DNA of 64,000 nt from assembly GCF_041146795.1 (NCBI RefSeq), contig NC_135184.1:4606967-4670966 (forward strand), in the 5' to 3' direction. Source of the stretch: Maylandia zebra. Lineage: Eukaryota > Chordata > Actinopteri > Cichliformes > Cichlidae. Under the pieces are notes generated by a model. The model was not told the origin of the DNA, ran no database searches, and saw only the letters and a list, made by a program, of their open reading frames with translations. The translations under genes were made by a program, and so were the position numbers. This document shows, in pieces, positions 1 through 9,719 of this stretch. Every line of letters begins with the position of its first letter. Positions within the stretch are counted from its first letter, which is position 1.

Positions 1-514
1 CCTGCTTTTCCACCGTGTAGCACATCAGTAATTTCCATCCACTGACTGCTCTTGCTGTTATATGAAATGTAACTCGCGAGTGCTCCAGTGATGCATGGTT
101 GAATCATTTGTTTACCTTTGGGTCGCACATCACTGCTGCTAGTATCTCCTGCTCACGTGCCTTCACAGCCCGGTTGTACTCAAGTGTGTTTTTGCTTAAA
201 GTGTTGTAACAGGTTTGCTTTTTTCACTTTCAGTGGGAAAAGTTTTCTTGCATATTTTGCGAACATTCAGCTACCAAACTGTGACTGGAGCCCGACATAT
301 GGCTCTGGCTGTGAGACATGACTGGGGTTGACTCATTGGGGTGAATGCAAACACATGATGTTCCTCTAAACACACTTTTTTGTAAACATTTATACCAGTA
401 TTATTGCAGATCATATGATATGTCACAGCCCTAATTCTGTTTGTTGCATATTCCATTAAAACCTGTAATGAAGATGAAACACGTATTTACATTCATTTGA
501 TGTGATATTTGTAT
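1..514. other. no recognisable feature
   Basis: I see no gene, repeat family or RNA gene in this stretch. The short open frames in it lack codon structure or similarity to anything I recognise. Confidence 0.5.
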
Positions 515-760
515 CGTGTTGAGCTGTGGAGGTGACAAAAAAGTTGCTGAGATGTTTTATTTTTTTGTTTAGTGGAGAGGTTTTACTCCACAGAGTCAAA
601 GCTGGAAAGAAACACACATGAGACCAAACATTTTGTGATTTAATCTTGATTTTCATGAAGACTGAATTTCAGCATGTGCTCATCCTGTTGATTCGTATGT
701 TGGTGTTGGTTATGTGTCTTAAAAGTGAAATAAAGATTTCTTTAAAACTTCTTGTGGCTA
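515..760 (+). repeat. duplicated block, probable 3' end of a lost gene (copy 1)
   Basis: This block aligns by eye with 22223-22475: both contain GGAGGTGACA, AAAGCTGGAAA, CACACAT(G/A)AG, TTTTCATGAAGA and the ending CTGTTGATTC. A polyadenylation signal AATAAA sits at 729-734. Both copies lie 2 to 3 kb upstream of a TRIM gene (3478 and 24745), so the block is probably the 3' flank or 3' UTR of the gene that preceded TRIM in the ancestral duplicated unit. No coding sequence is left. Confidence 0.55.
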
Positions 761-1583
761 TTTTTTTAAGGCACAATCTTTACAACATGAAACAACGTCT
801 GTGAAGCACATTTTGTACAGTGGGCAGGGAGACTTGCCCATCACTGTGGTGGTGGGGTGGATGAGATTTGCCTGCGGTCACTTAAGGCTCTGTATGTTGT
901 GGGTCTGTCCTGGTTGTCCTGCTCAAACATTGTATGGAAGTTGAGGTCAGTGCCTTCAGACCGGCCAACTATGGTGGTAATCATGGTCCCCTGTTTTATG
1001 AAGGGAGTGTAGAGGGTATGTTTGCACTTCAGGCCTCCCTAGGAAGGTCTATATCTGTAGTCACTTTCACTGTTTTCTTATTGCTGTTTCAAATTGTTGT
1101 TTCTGTTTGTAGCCTTTTTATTGAAGGATTTTGGTTTATATTATTAATATGTGCATTTGTTGTTATTAATAATATTTGCTTCACTCTCCATTTGATGTGT
1201 TTTTGGTATGTTTTACTTTTAATTGTTCTATGATTATGTTTATGTGTGGTTTATAATTATATTTAAGTTCTGGGTTTTTTTATGAATAAAAGTGACTTAA
1301 CTTGTCAGAGATATGAGACTTTGGGCATTTCCCCTTCTGTCTTATTCTCAGTGTCTTGTCTCCATGTTTATTTACCTCTGTGTTGCTATCTTTGTGTCTC
1401 TGTCTCTTTCTCTTCCCCTGTTCAGTGGGATTTAAGACTTCCAACAAATAATTTCAAAGGGTCAATTAAATTTTAATAAAACCATTTTACTCAACACTGC
1501 ACTCGAATTTTAGCATTTTTTTTTACTCAGTCATAAAAAGATTCATCTTAAAATATGTTTTAGAGACATTTTTATTACTTTTT
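761..1583. other. no gene; T-rich sequence
   Basis: There is a hydrophobic 99-codon frame at 934-1233, but it is T-rich and low in complexity, without recognisable motifs, and I do not consider it coding. Nothing else is recognised. Confidence 0.4.
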
Positions 1584-1609
1584 TTTCTTTCTTTCTTTCT
1601 TTCTTTCTT
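1584..1609 (+). repeat. (TTTC)n microsatellite
   Basis: About six uninterrupted TTTC units directly precede the L1-derived repeat that starts at 1618. A related GAAA/GGAA run lies at 1790-1815 inside that repeat. Confidence 0.9.
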
Positions 1610-1617
1610 GTTTTTTA

Positions 1618-3035
1618 GCCATCAGAATTATTGTCTGAAGGCCAAAAAAGATGCCCAACTAACTTAATTTACCAAATGGACCATCACGGCCTTGCCATAT
1701 TGGTCTATTTGATCAACCTTTGTTATTATTTATTTATTTTAATTTATTTTCAGCTGTTACAGATAGGACAGACATGACTGGGGGAAAGAAAGAAAGAAAG
1801 GAAGGAAGGAAGGAAGAAAAGGGGAAGAGGGACAGTGAGAAAGGGCACTTAAAAAATATCTCCCAGGTCACCTGTTGAGAGAAGAAAATAAGAGAAAACA
1901 AGCAAAAAAGAGAGCAACATAATAACACAACACCATTGCAATAATCTAGCTAAGTGTAAATAACAGTAAATATTAAATACTGAATGTGATTGTGCAGCAC
2001 GCAAGATTGACATCGCACAATGTGGTTTGAGGTAGCAGCCAAGAAAGGTGTAGCTTGTGTGTGTGAACACCTGTGTGGATGAGTGCTCGTCTATTCAAAA
2101 GGCTTCTCCATGTAACGATCTGCTAGAAGGTGTGGGGAGCCACAGCCCCGTCCCCCAGGGCATGAAGCAGGCATGGAGGAGATCCAGGCCCCAGACATCC
2201 AGAGGCCCCCAGAGTGCGAGCGCCCAAAGAGGACCACCGGAGGGGCAACCATGCCACCTTCCTGGGAAGAGCTGAGGAGAACCCCAGATGAGGGGTCACC
2301 CAACAGCCACAGAGCAGAAGCCAGAGGGGGCTGCAGTGACGTACACGCGGGCTCTGCCGGCAGTCAGCTGTGCCAGAGTGAATCGAGCCCCCGCAAGGGG
2401 CCCGACCGAGCCACAGGCACCAGGCCCCACCAAGCAGCCGTACCGGGGAGTGAGCTGGTACAGACCTGAGCGTCCAGCCCTGGACACCAAGAACGCACCG
2501 ATGTCTGAGGGCATCAGCCACCAGCAGGGAGTGTGGTGAGGGGAAATAAGCCTCCATACCTTGGAGGGCCTGAGATGTTCCAAGGGGGTGGAGTGTAAGA
2601 CCCGAGCTGACATATAGACACAGACGAATAGGCGCACACAGACCTAAACATGCATTCCCACCCTCATGCACACATATACAAATACTCGGCGCTCATCCAA
2701 CCTGGATACAGACACAAATGGACACTGTACATGTACTGTACAGCACGGCCCCTCCTGAGAACCCTCAATGTCTACATGCATTTAAAACTGAGAGGTGGGC
2801 ACCGGCGCCAGAGGTGAGGTTGAATACAAAGACTGTCCTCTGGACACCGTATAACATGCCCGATCCCAAGGCCCTATATGTATGTGTTATGAGAGTGTGA
2901 GTAATGTGGATGTCTAGGTTGTGGAATAAAATCAGTCTGCTGATAAAACAGTGAGCACAGTGAGAAGATCTTCACTGAGCTGATCCATCTCATCTCATAA
3001 AATTGAGGCACAGGTGACCAGGAGGGGACAGAGGG
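1618..3035 (+). mobile_element. L1-type 3' region, copy A (dead, 5'-truncated)
   Basis: The sequence matches 53985-55790 over most of its length. Shared segments include AGCCATCAGAATT, CCTTGCCATATTGGTC, GGACAGACATGACTG, TCTCCATGTAACGATCTGCT, GACATATAGACACAGAC and CCTATATGTATGTG. At the second locus the same sequence follows an L1 ORF2 C-terminus, so this is a 3' fragment of that family. Relative to the second copy it lacks about 350 bp near 2755 and is interrupted by a TRIM fragment at 2931-2994. The GC-rich middle (about 2100-2550) yields many long accidental open frames on both strands; none is treated as a gene. Confidence 0.75.
2931..2994 (+). pseudogene. 64-bp TRIM coiled-coil fragment inside an L1 tail
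   Basis: The segment from ATCAGTCTGCTGAT to CCATCTCATC matches 4163-4227 of the intact TRIM gene with about one mismatch and a 2-bp deletion. It interrupts the L1-derived sequence exactly where the other copy of that repeat (55740-55760) reads GGGATAAAATTGAGG without a break. The words ATAAAAT (before) and CATAAAAT (after) flank it, like a short target duplication or a microhomology used by a templated insertion. It cannot code for anything. Confidence 0.85.
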
Positions 3036-3235
3036 GGAACGACCTTTTATTGCTTTTTTCTACAACAATTTCTTAGTTCAGCTGCAGTATTTGATATCCT
3101 GTAATGACTAAAATGATAATTTAAACTAATTTACATAAAAAGATTGTCTTTTAAATGTTAAGTTTATTTAACAACTTTAAAGGCTGAGCAGTGCTATTTT
3201 TAAATGAAAAACTCACAGGCTCACATGTTCCAGGA

Positions 3236-3477
3236 TTGAATTAGTGTCTGATAACCCTCCCTCTTCCTGCTCTCTAACTCAGCACCTCCTCTCTGTCCAC
3301 ATGTTCCCTTGTTCCCTCCCCTTCTGATCTGCAGTTTGAAGATGGGTGCAACCAACATGTGGTGACGTATAAGAGCTGACAGATCCCATTCGCTACAGAA
3401 ACCTATGTTGTTTAGATCAGAGCAGTTTCAGTTCTGAGGAAGTGAAACTCACACAGTCACTGACACTGTTGGGTGAA
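3236..3477 (+). promoter_or_regulatory. conserved 5' flank of TRIM copy 1
   Basis: This flank aligns with those of the other three 5'-complete TRIM copies. Shared words are CTCAGCACCTCCT, TTCCCTCCCCTT, GGGTG(C/T)AACCAAC, TTGTTTAGATCAGA and GGAAGTGAAACT. A TATA-like TATAAG lies at 3368-3373 in this copy but is not kept in all the others. There is no AG acceptor that would force an upstream exon, so promoter and 5' UTR are probably both here. The transcription start cannot be read from sequence. Confidence 0.5.
3438..3449 (+). promoter_or_regulatory. ETS/IRF-type composite element GGAAGTGAAACT
   Basis: The site matches the GGAANNGAAA ETS-IRF composite and resembles an interferon-stimulated response element. 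It starts 40 bp before the ATG and is identical at 24705-24716, 44822-44833 and 59066-59077. An AGTTTCA half-site lies just upstream in inverted orientation. Function is inferred from the motif only. Confidence 0.45.
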
Positions 3478-5145
3478 ATGGCGCAGAAAAGTGTTCAGCT
3501 GGACCGAGAAACCTTCTCTTGTTCGATCTGTTTGGATCTACTGAAGAATCCGGTGACTCTTCCCTGTGGACACAGCTACTGCATGAAGTGTATTGAAAGC
3601 TTCTGGGATGAAGAGGAAAAGAAGAAAATCTACAGCTGCCCTCAGTGCAGACAGACTTTCACAGCGAGGCCTGTCCTGGTGAAAAACACCATGTTAGCAG
3701 TTTTAGTGGAGGAGCTGAAGAAGACTGGACTCCAAGCTGCTCCTGCTGATCACTGCTATGCTGGACCTGAAGATGTGGCCTGTGATGTCTGCACTGGAAG
3801 AAAAATGAAAGCCTTCAAGTCCTGTTTAGTCTGTCTGGCATCTTACTGTGAGAAACACCTTCAGCCTCATTATGATTCACCTACATTCAAGAAACACAAG
3901 CTGGTGGAGCCCTCCAAGAAGCTCCAGGAGAAGATCTGCTCTCGTCATGATGAGGTGATGAAGATGTTCTGCCGTACTGATCAGCAGAGTATCTGTTATC
4001 TCTGCTCTGTGGATGAACATAAAGGCCACGACACAGTCTCAGCTGCAGCAGAAAGGACTGAGAGGCAGAGAGAGCTGGAGGTGAGTCGACAAAACATCCA
4101 GCAGAGAATCCAGGACAGAGAGAAAGATGTGAAGCTGCTTCAACAGGAGGTGGAGGCCATCAATCAGTCTGCTGATCAAACAGTGGAGCACAGTGAGAAG
4201 ATCTTCACTGAGCTGATCCATCTCATCCAGAAAAGAAGCTCTGATGTGAAGCAGCAGATCAGATCCCAGCAGGAAACTGAAGTGAGTCGAGTCAAAGAGC
4301 TTCAGGAGAAGCTGGAGCAGGAGATCACTGAGCTGAAGAGGAAAGATGCTGAGCTGAAGCAGCTCTCACACACAGAGGATCACATCCAGTTTCTACACAA
4401 CTACCCCTCACTGTCAGCACTCAGTGAGTCTACAGACTCATCCAGCATCAATATCCGTCCTCTGAGCTACTTTGAGGATGTGACAGCAGCTGTGTCAGAG
4501 GTCAGAGATAAACTACAGGACATTCTGAGAGAGGAATGGACAAACATCTCACTGACAGTCACTGAAGTGGATGTTTTACTGTCACAACCAGAGCCAAAGA
4601 CCAGAGCTGGATTCTTAAAATATTCATGTGAAATCACACTGGATCCAAACACAGCACACATATTGCTGTTATTATCAGAGGGGAACAGAAAAGCAACATT
4701 TATGAATCAACAACAGTCTTATTCTGATCATCCAGACAGATTCACTAACAGGTTTCAGGTCCTGAGTAGAGAGAGTCTGACTGGACGTTGTTACTGGGAG
4801 GTGGAGTGGAGAGGGGAAGGAGTTTATGTAGCAGTCGCATACAAGAATATCAGCAGAAAAGGAGGTGATGAATGTGTATTTGGATATAATGACAAATCTT
4901 GGTCATTAAATTGTAACAACAACAGTTTTACATTTTGGTACAACAACATCCAAACTCCTGTCTCAGGTCCTCGTTCCTCCAGAGTAGGAGTGTACCTGGA
5001 TCACAGAGCAGGTATTTTGTCCTTCTACAGCGTCTCTGAAACCATGACTCTCCTCCACAGAGTCCAGACCACATTCACTCAGCCGCTCTATGCTGGACTG
5101 TTGATTTACTATGGAGACACTGCTGAGTTGATTAAAGTGAAATAG
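3478..5145 (+). CDS. TRIM protein copy 1 (RING, B-boxes, coiled coil, PRY/SPRY)
   Basis: A single uninterrupted exon of 555 residues. The RING finger has C15, C18, C30, H32, C35, C38, C54 and C57. A B-box1-like set follows (C102, C105, C116, C119, C124, H127), then B-box2 with C154, H157, C165, D168, C173, C176, H181, H184. The coiled coil is about 190-300 and PRY/SPRY about 375-555, with LDPNTA, GRCYWEVEW and RVGVYLDHRAG. RING TRIMs are ubiquitin E3 ligases; the SPRY binds the target. It most resembles fish TRIM16-like/TRIM25-like proteins. The ATG at 3478 has a purine at -3 and G at +4; the open frame reaches back to 3442 but without an ATG. Lack of introns suggests an ancestral retrocopy later spread by DNA duplication. 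Residues about 394-499 differ strongly from the paralogues. A role in antiviral or innate defence is inferred from the family. Confidence 0.93.
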   Translation: MAQKSVQLDRETFSCSICLDLLKNPVTLPCGHSYCMKCIESFWDEEEKKKIYSCPQCRQTFTARPVLVKNTMLAVLVEELKKTGLQAAPADHCYAGPEDVACDVCTGRKMKAFKSCLVCLASYCEKHLQPHYDSPTFKKHKLVEPSKKLQEKICSRHDEVMKMFCRTDQQSICYLCSVDEHKGHDTVSAAAERTERQRELEVSRQNIQQRIQDREKDVKLLQQEVEAINQSADQTVEHSEKIFTELIHLIQKRSSDVKQQIRSQQETEVSRVKELQEKLEQEITELKRKDAELKQLSHTEDHIQFLHNYPSLSALSESTDSSSINIRPLSYFEDVTAAVSEVRDKLQDILREEWTNISLTVTEVDVLLSQPEPKTRAGFLKYSCEITLDPNTAHILLLLSEGNRKATFMNQQQSYSDHPDRFTNRFQVLSRESLTGRCYWEVEWRGEGVYVAVAYKNISRKGGDECVFGYNDKSWSLNCNNNSFTFWYNNIQTPVSGPRSSRVGVYLDHRAGILSFYSVSETMTLLHRVQTTFTQPLYAGLLIYYGDTAELIKVK

Positions 5146-6720
5146 ACTGAAGTCTTTCATATTGTTGTAAGTTTAAATCTGTATTTTAGTTCCCTTTTAG
5201 TTTCTCTCCATCATTATTGTGGTATTTATGTGCTGCACATAAATCAGATGTCAGTCAAACATTATGGGCAGTACCTCGACATCTTCAACATGTTGTCTTG
5301 ATGTTTTTACGTTTTATAGGTGGAGCTCTTTCCTGTGTCTGTTCAGCCATGGAGACTATCAATGCTTATGGATATTTTTATTTGAAAAATTTCTCCACAT
5401 GACAACATAAACTTCTCTATCTTCTAAATGTTTACTGAATATTTTTCTTAGGTATTTGTATGTTGTTGTTTCTCTTCACTGATCTTAACAGAGAAGTCTA
5501 CAGACCTTCCTTTATCACACAGATTTTATTCTCATTTGTACATTTATAAAGAAAACAATTAATTACAGAGCAATAAGAAATTTTAAGAAAGTGCACTATA
5601 TCATAATTTATAGTAAAGTGTATTAAAGCATCGTTAGTTAGTCACTTATTTAGTTTGGAGCTGTATCATCTGACACTGTAGAAACATTTCCTCCAGCTTC
5701 AGCACAGAATGTTAAAAACAGAACTATTAATGAGAACAAACAGTAGGAACACAGTATCAGCAAACATCATGGCTTAAAATGGAGAGTAAAAATCTAAAAA
5801 GAAATAAACAAATTAGTAAAAAGGATTTCCTGTTGACATGTTATTGGTCCTATCTTGTCTGCAGCACCTCCAGGATGCTTCTTATATGTTTCTGGTTATT
5901 TTTGCACCAATTTTAGTTTTTGTCAGTAGGAAGTTCAAGTTCAACTCAGTGTGTTTGTTTGTTTTTTTCAAACTGATGCCTGACCTTGAACACCAAACAT
6001 CTGTCAATAAAGCAATGATATAAAATGCTTATATTAGTACTGAAAAACTGCATATCCACTTTACAAATATAAATAATGATATAAATCCACAGCTGAACTG
6101 GAGGAGCAGCTGATCTAGTTCACTCATGTGTTTCTGGACTAAGAGTTGGAGCAAATACCTTATGATTCAGTGATGTTTGTTTTTGTTAAATATTTTGTAG
6201 ATCCAAGAGTGAGTTTGACTCATGATGATGATGTTCCGAATTAAACAAAGTTGGTCACAAATTCTTCAAAGCTGTTTATTAAGAATATATTCACTTGGAC
6301 TCATGAGACAGGCTTGTGATCCAAGGGAGCCATCAACTGGACAATTACTGACATGACAACAAAAAAGCTAAGTACAGAGGGGGGAACAGAGGTGAAAATA
6401 CTTGCTTTAAAGGATTGTAATGTTTCCTTTTAAAATAAGTCTCTAAGGTCAGACAAAGGGACAGAAACTCATAGCTTTCTACCAGCCCAATGACAAAACT
6501 ATAAGTTGTTTTTTAACATCTACTTTTTCATCTATTTGGCAGTCACAGTGAAAAGTATAAACATTGGCACGCTTTGTCTTGTGATTCTGCTGTTCGTAAA
6601 AAATGACCATGCGCAAAGTACCAGACTTTAAGGCTTTGACTTGATGCTAATGGCCTGAGGAGGACAGTATTACCCTTGGACATGTGTAGTCTGCCGTCTA
6701 CTCAATAGAAGAAGAAGAAG
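5146..6720 (+). other. 3' flank of TRIM copy 1
   Basis: The first part aligns with the 3' flanks of the other TRIM copies (CTTTCATATTGTTG, GTTTAAATCTG, then GCCATGGAG near 5347). The best polyadenylation signal is AATAAA at 6006-6011, with another near 5803. From about 6050 to 6700 I see only AT-rich sequence without recognised features. Confidence 0.6.
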
Positions 6721-6724
6721 CGCG

Positions 6725-6898
6725 GAAATGGCACAACTGTCTTCAGTTTCTGGGAGAGTTTAACAATGAGAGACTGATGATGCAGAAGAAATCTCCGTGG
6801 TTAAAAACATTAAAAACAGTCGTCCAGGATGATGAGATCCGCCACTGGCTCAGACTGCTGTATATCAGCCGGAGACCCGAGATGAAGTCACGCAGCAG
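6725..6898 (+). pseudogene. decayed first coding exon of ZNF-A
   Basis: It aligns with the intact first exon of ZNF-B (29140-29311): TCTTCAGTT, GAGAGACT, GTCCAG(G/T)ATGA, CAGACTGCTG(T/G)ATATCAGCCGG and CCCGAGA(T/C)(G/A)AAG are shared. The splice donor is preserved (CAGCAG then GTATGTAAAACTG), and the following intron also aligns with that of ZNF-B. Small insertions and deletions shift the frame and the start-proximal frame stops at GTTTAA. It can therefore act only as 5' UTR or as a non-coding exon. Confidence 0.65.
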
Positions 6899-7940
6899 GT
6901 ATGTAAAACTGTGATGTTCTCAATGAACTAACACAGGAACGATCTGAGCTCAGTCTGTAAGCTAACAGGCTAAAATCAGAGAGCAGCTAATCAAACAAGT
7001 GCGTCCGTTTTTTTTAAAGGTCAACTTTTAACAATAGACTTTCATGAGACACATCAAAACCAAACAGGGAGGGAAAGCTTCGGTTTTCTGCACTGTGCCA
7101 CAGTTCGCTGTCTGCTTCGGTTCACGACGCCTCACTCCGGGGCTACAGACAGTTCTCTGCCGCCTGTGGTGCTCCTCACCTCCGTCTGCACCCACAGATT
7201 TCCCGAGGTGGAGGCAGGCCGGCAGGGACTTTGAGAGATGGGCTTTACTTTTAAAAATAGCCCTTAATCAGGGTCTAACTCACTAAAAGATGGCCACATG
7301 TCTCTCTCCAACTTAATCTCTTTCTTTTAAGTAATTGTTTTTCATTGAAATGAAATTAATTGTTCAATAAAATGATTACATTTATAATTGAATTAAAGTT
7401 AAATGAATCAAGGTGATTTTGACTTTGCTAGTTAACAGGAAGAGAAACAAACTTACACAGGATAAAATGAAATTTGGACCCAGCAGAAAAAGTCAGATCA
7501 CAGACAAACAGAAACATTCCTCTTTGGCTAAAATAAAATGCAGATTATTGCTCATCTGCAGTTTTAATCATGGTGAATAATTTATGATTCAGCCAAGTAA
7601 GATTCTTCTGTGTGGAGGTTTTTCCCCTGTCAAAAGGCATTGACCATTACCTTCATCTAAACATGGAATTTAAGTCATGTAGTTGCCGTTGTTTGTTTTT
7701 AAAGAGGTCATAATATTTTTGTGATGGTAGAAATTTATCTTCAAAGTAATAGTTATAAAGTGAATTAATAAGACTTTCCAACAAAGAGAGGGAGTCACAT
7801 GGTGCTTCTGAAACATTTGTACAAACCTCTCTCACATATGTGAGCAACATGCTCACAGTGTACAGCCCTGCTGACTGAGGCTGCACCTTTACCTGTCTAA
7901 TCTTTTTCTTTTTACTTTGTTCCTCAAGTCCCACATCAAC

Positions 7941-8190
7941 ATGAAGTGTAAGGAGGAGGAAGATCTGGCTGGCCAGCAGGTCTGGAAGCAGGAGAGGAAC
8001 TTCAATCTGGACCAGGAGGACACAGATCCCCCACAGATCAAAGAGGAACAGGAGGAACTCTGCATCAGTCAAGAGGGAGAACAGCTTGTAGTGAAACACG
8101 AGGATGAAGGCATCGTCGTCTGGAGCGGGGAAGAGCGGCTCAGACAGCTGCATAACATCTGGAAACCTGAGAAAGATTTACAGACCAGCG
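7941..8190 (+). CDS. ZNF-A acidic leader exon (upstream copy)
   Basis: The exon encodes an 83-residue leader starting MKCKEEE, then QERNFNLDQEDTDPPQIKEE, QEELCISQEGEQL and VVKHEDE, and ending GEERLRQLHNIWKPEKDLQT. A pyrimidine-rich acceptor lies at about 7900-7929 and the donor is AGCG/GTAAAA at 8191. It ends in phase 1, which joins the exon at 17410 in frame across a GAC codon. Spliced from an ordinary first exon it would hit a stop (GAAGTGTAA), because one base is inserted relative to ZNF-B; so I start it at the local ATG at 7941. Its tail resembles the end of first exons of this family (RQRRLLDI..KPE), so it looks like a duplicated module. Two sumoylation-type motifs (IKEE, VKHE) are visible. 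Expression is not shown. Confidence 0.6.
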
Positions 8191-8250
8191 GTAAAACTGT
8201 AATCGCTTTTCTGAAGTGTTAACATTAATATTAAACCTACAGTTTGTATC

Positions 8251-8266
8251 AGTCAGATCTATTTAA
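8251..8266 (+). repeat. left target-site duplication of the L1
   Basis: AGTCAGATCTATTTAA is repeated exactly at 16768-16783, defining the ends of the L1 insertion; one or two edge bases are ambiguous because the tail is A-rich. Confidence 0.93.
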
Positions 8267-8416
8267 GGGAGATTGGTTATGGCGTCCACCTGAGTGGCAG
8301 TGAGACTTCGAGCTCCGACCTCAACGTCCTTTGCCTACGCCCAACAGCGGTTAAAATCCAATCTTTTAGCGGCTGCCTCACCGACTTAAGCTTCTGTTCT
8401 GATCTAAACAACCAAG

Positions 8417-9265
8417 ATGCCGACCAAACATAGGTCCAAGCCTAAAACAGCCGGAAAGGATGGATCAGACGATGACCCTAACAACGAACCTGAAACCGAG
8501 AAAATGGAAGGCGCTAGTGCTAGTGCTCAACAGACCGAGGCGAGTGTTTTGGCCGCAATTCAGTCGTTGAAAGTACATTTCACTGCTCAACTGCAAGAAG
8601 TTAAAATATCAAACCAAGAAATAAAAGAGGCGATTGGAGTGTTTTCGGAGAGGCTCACCTCCGCAGAAACTCGCATCAGTAAAGTTGAAGACGACGTCTC
8701 TTCCCTCGTAAGTAAAGAGACTTCCCTTCATAAGAAAATTCAGGAACTACAGTTAAAGGTGGACGACCTCGAAAATAGAAGCCGGAGATCTAATCTGAGA
8801 CTCGTCGGATTGACTGAGAATACTGAACAAGGAGAAATTACAATATTCTTGCAAACTTTCTTAATTGATGTTTTGGGACGAGACGCGCTCCCATCCCCAC
8901 CTATCATTGAACGAGCACACAGACTACAAGGGCGAAATACTCCAAATGGCCCACCCCGTGTGATCATCATGTAATTTTTGAATTATCAAGACAAGATGAG
9001 GGTGATGAGAGCGGCACGTCTGAAGGGAAAAATAACGCACAACGGACATCACATTATGTTTTTTCCTGATCTGTCAACGGAAGTCCAGAAACAACGGAAA
9101 CAATACAACCAGGTAAAACAACAACTCCGTGAAATGCATATAAACTTCGGACTGATCTTTCCAGCAAAAATGAGGATTCTCCACCATGACAACAGGCTCC
9201 TCTTCCACACACCAGCGGAGGTGGAAGATTTCATGCGAAAAGTCCGGCAACAAAACGAGGGATAA
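8417..9265 (+). pseudogene. L1 ORF1 (RNA-binding chaperone), one internal stop
   Basis: The frame starts with MPTKHRSKPK and has a coiled-coil stretch (about residues 50-125: LKVHFTAQLQEVK, ISKVEDDVSSL, IQELQLKVDDLENRSRRSNL), then the RRM-like and C-terminal domains of L1 ORF1p (LRLVGLTE, IIERAHRL, MRVMRAARLKG, FFPDLS, KMRILH). A TAA at 8972-8974 lies in the same frame as the downstream part, inside the RRM, so a single substitution separates it from an open 282-codon frame. L1 ORF1p forms trimers and binds L1 RNA in the ribonucleoprotein. Confidence 0.85.
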
Positions 9266-9719
9266 ACTTCACGCCCACTCAGAAACGCTACATCAAATAT
9301 ATGCAACTCTGATGAACAACTCCAAACCGGACATATAACGGCTGCTGGTGTACAGGTATGATATAGATGGCCTTAGGTATGCTATGTCTAAATCTTTTCA
9401 TTCAGTTACATTTGTATGGCCACTTCTTTAGTTAATACGGTCGGACCTAAGTTTGTAACTTCAATCATGAGGACGCTCTATCAGCTCCTTCACACGGATC
9501 TGATGCATAACCAATCCGCTATGACTTTGGGGGGGAAGGTTTTGAGATCTACACCGATGGAAGATCTCTGGGTTGTTTTTTTTTTGTTGTTGTTTTCTTT
9601 TGTTTTCTGGTTTATAAGAGATTGTTTTTAAAGTGCAGTGCTCTTGAAATAACAACTTGTGAGTCTCGACAGGAGAGACGAGATGTAGTCAAACCCAGAT
9701 TACTAAAGGTACAAACTGT

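Noticed and set aside
934-1233. 99-codon hydrophobic frame that could be a small membrane protein
   Set aside because: T-rich low-complexity sequence gives F/L/V/I runs by itself; no conserved neighbour copy or recognisable motif.
2123-2671. Long overlapping open frames on both strands
   Set aside because: GC-rich L1-derived repeat; frames overlap in opposite directions, are not conserved in the copy at 54477-55200, and show no domains.
3442-3477. Upstream extension of TRIM copy 1 by 12 codons (also copies 4 and 5)
   Set aside because: The extension would start at GTG; there is no ATG, while the ATG at 3478 has a good context and matches the start of the family.
4039-4221. Identical 60-codon minus-strand frame in four TRIM copies (also 25302, 45423, 59667)
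   Set aside because: Shadow of the coiled-coil coding strand; its identity only reflects the identity of the sense DNA.
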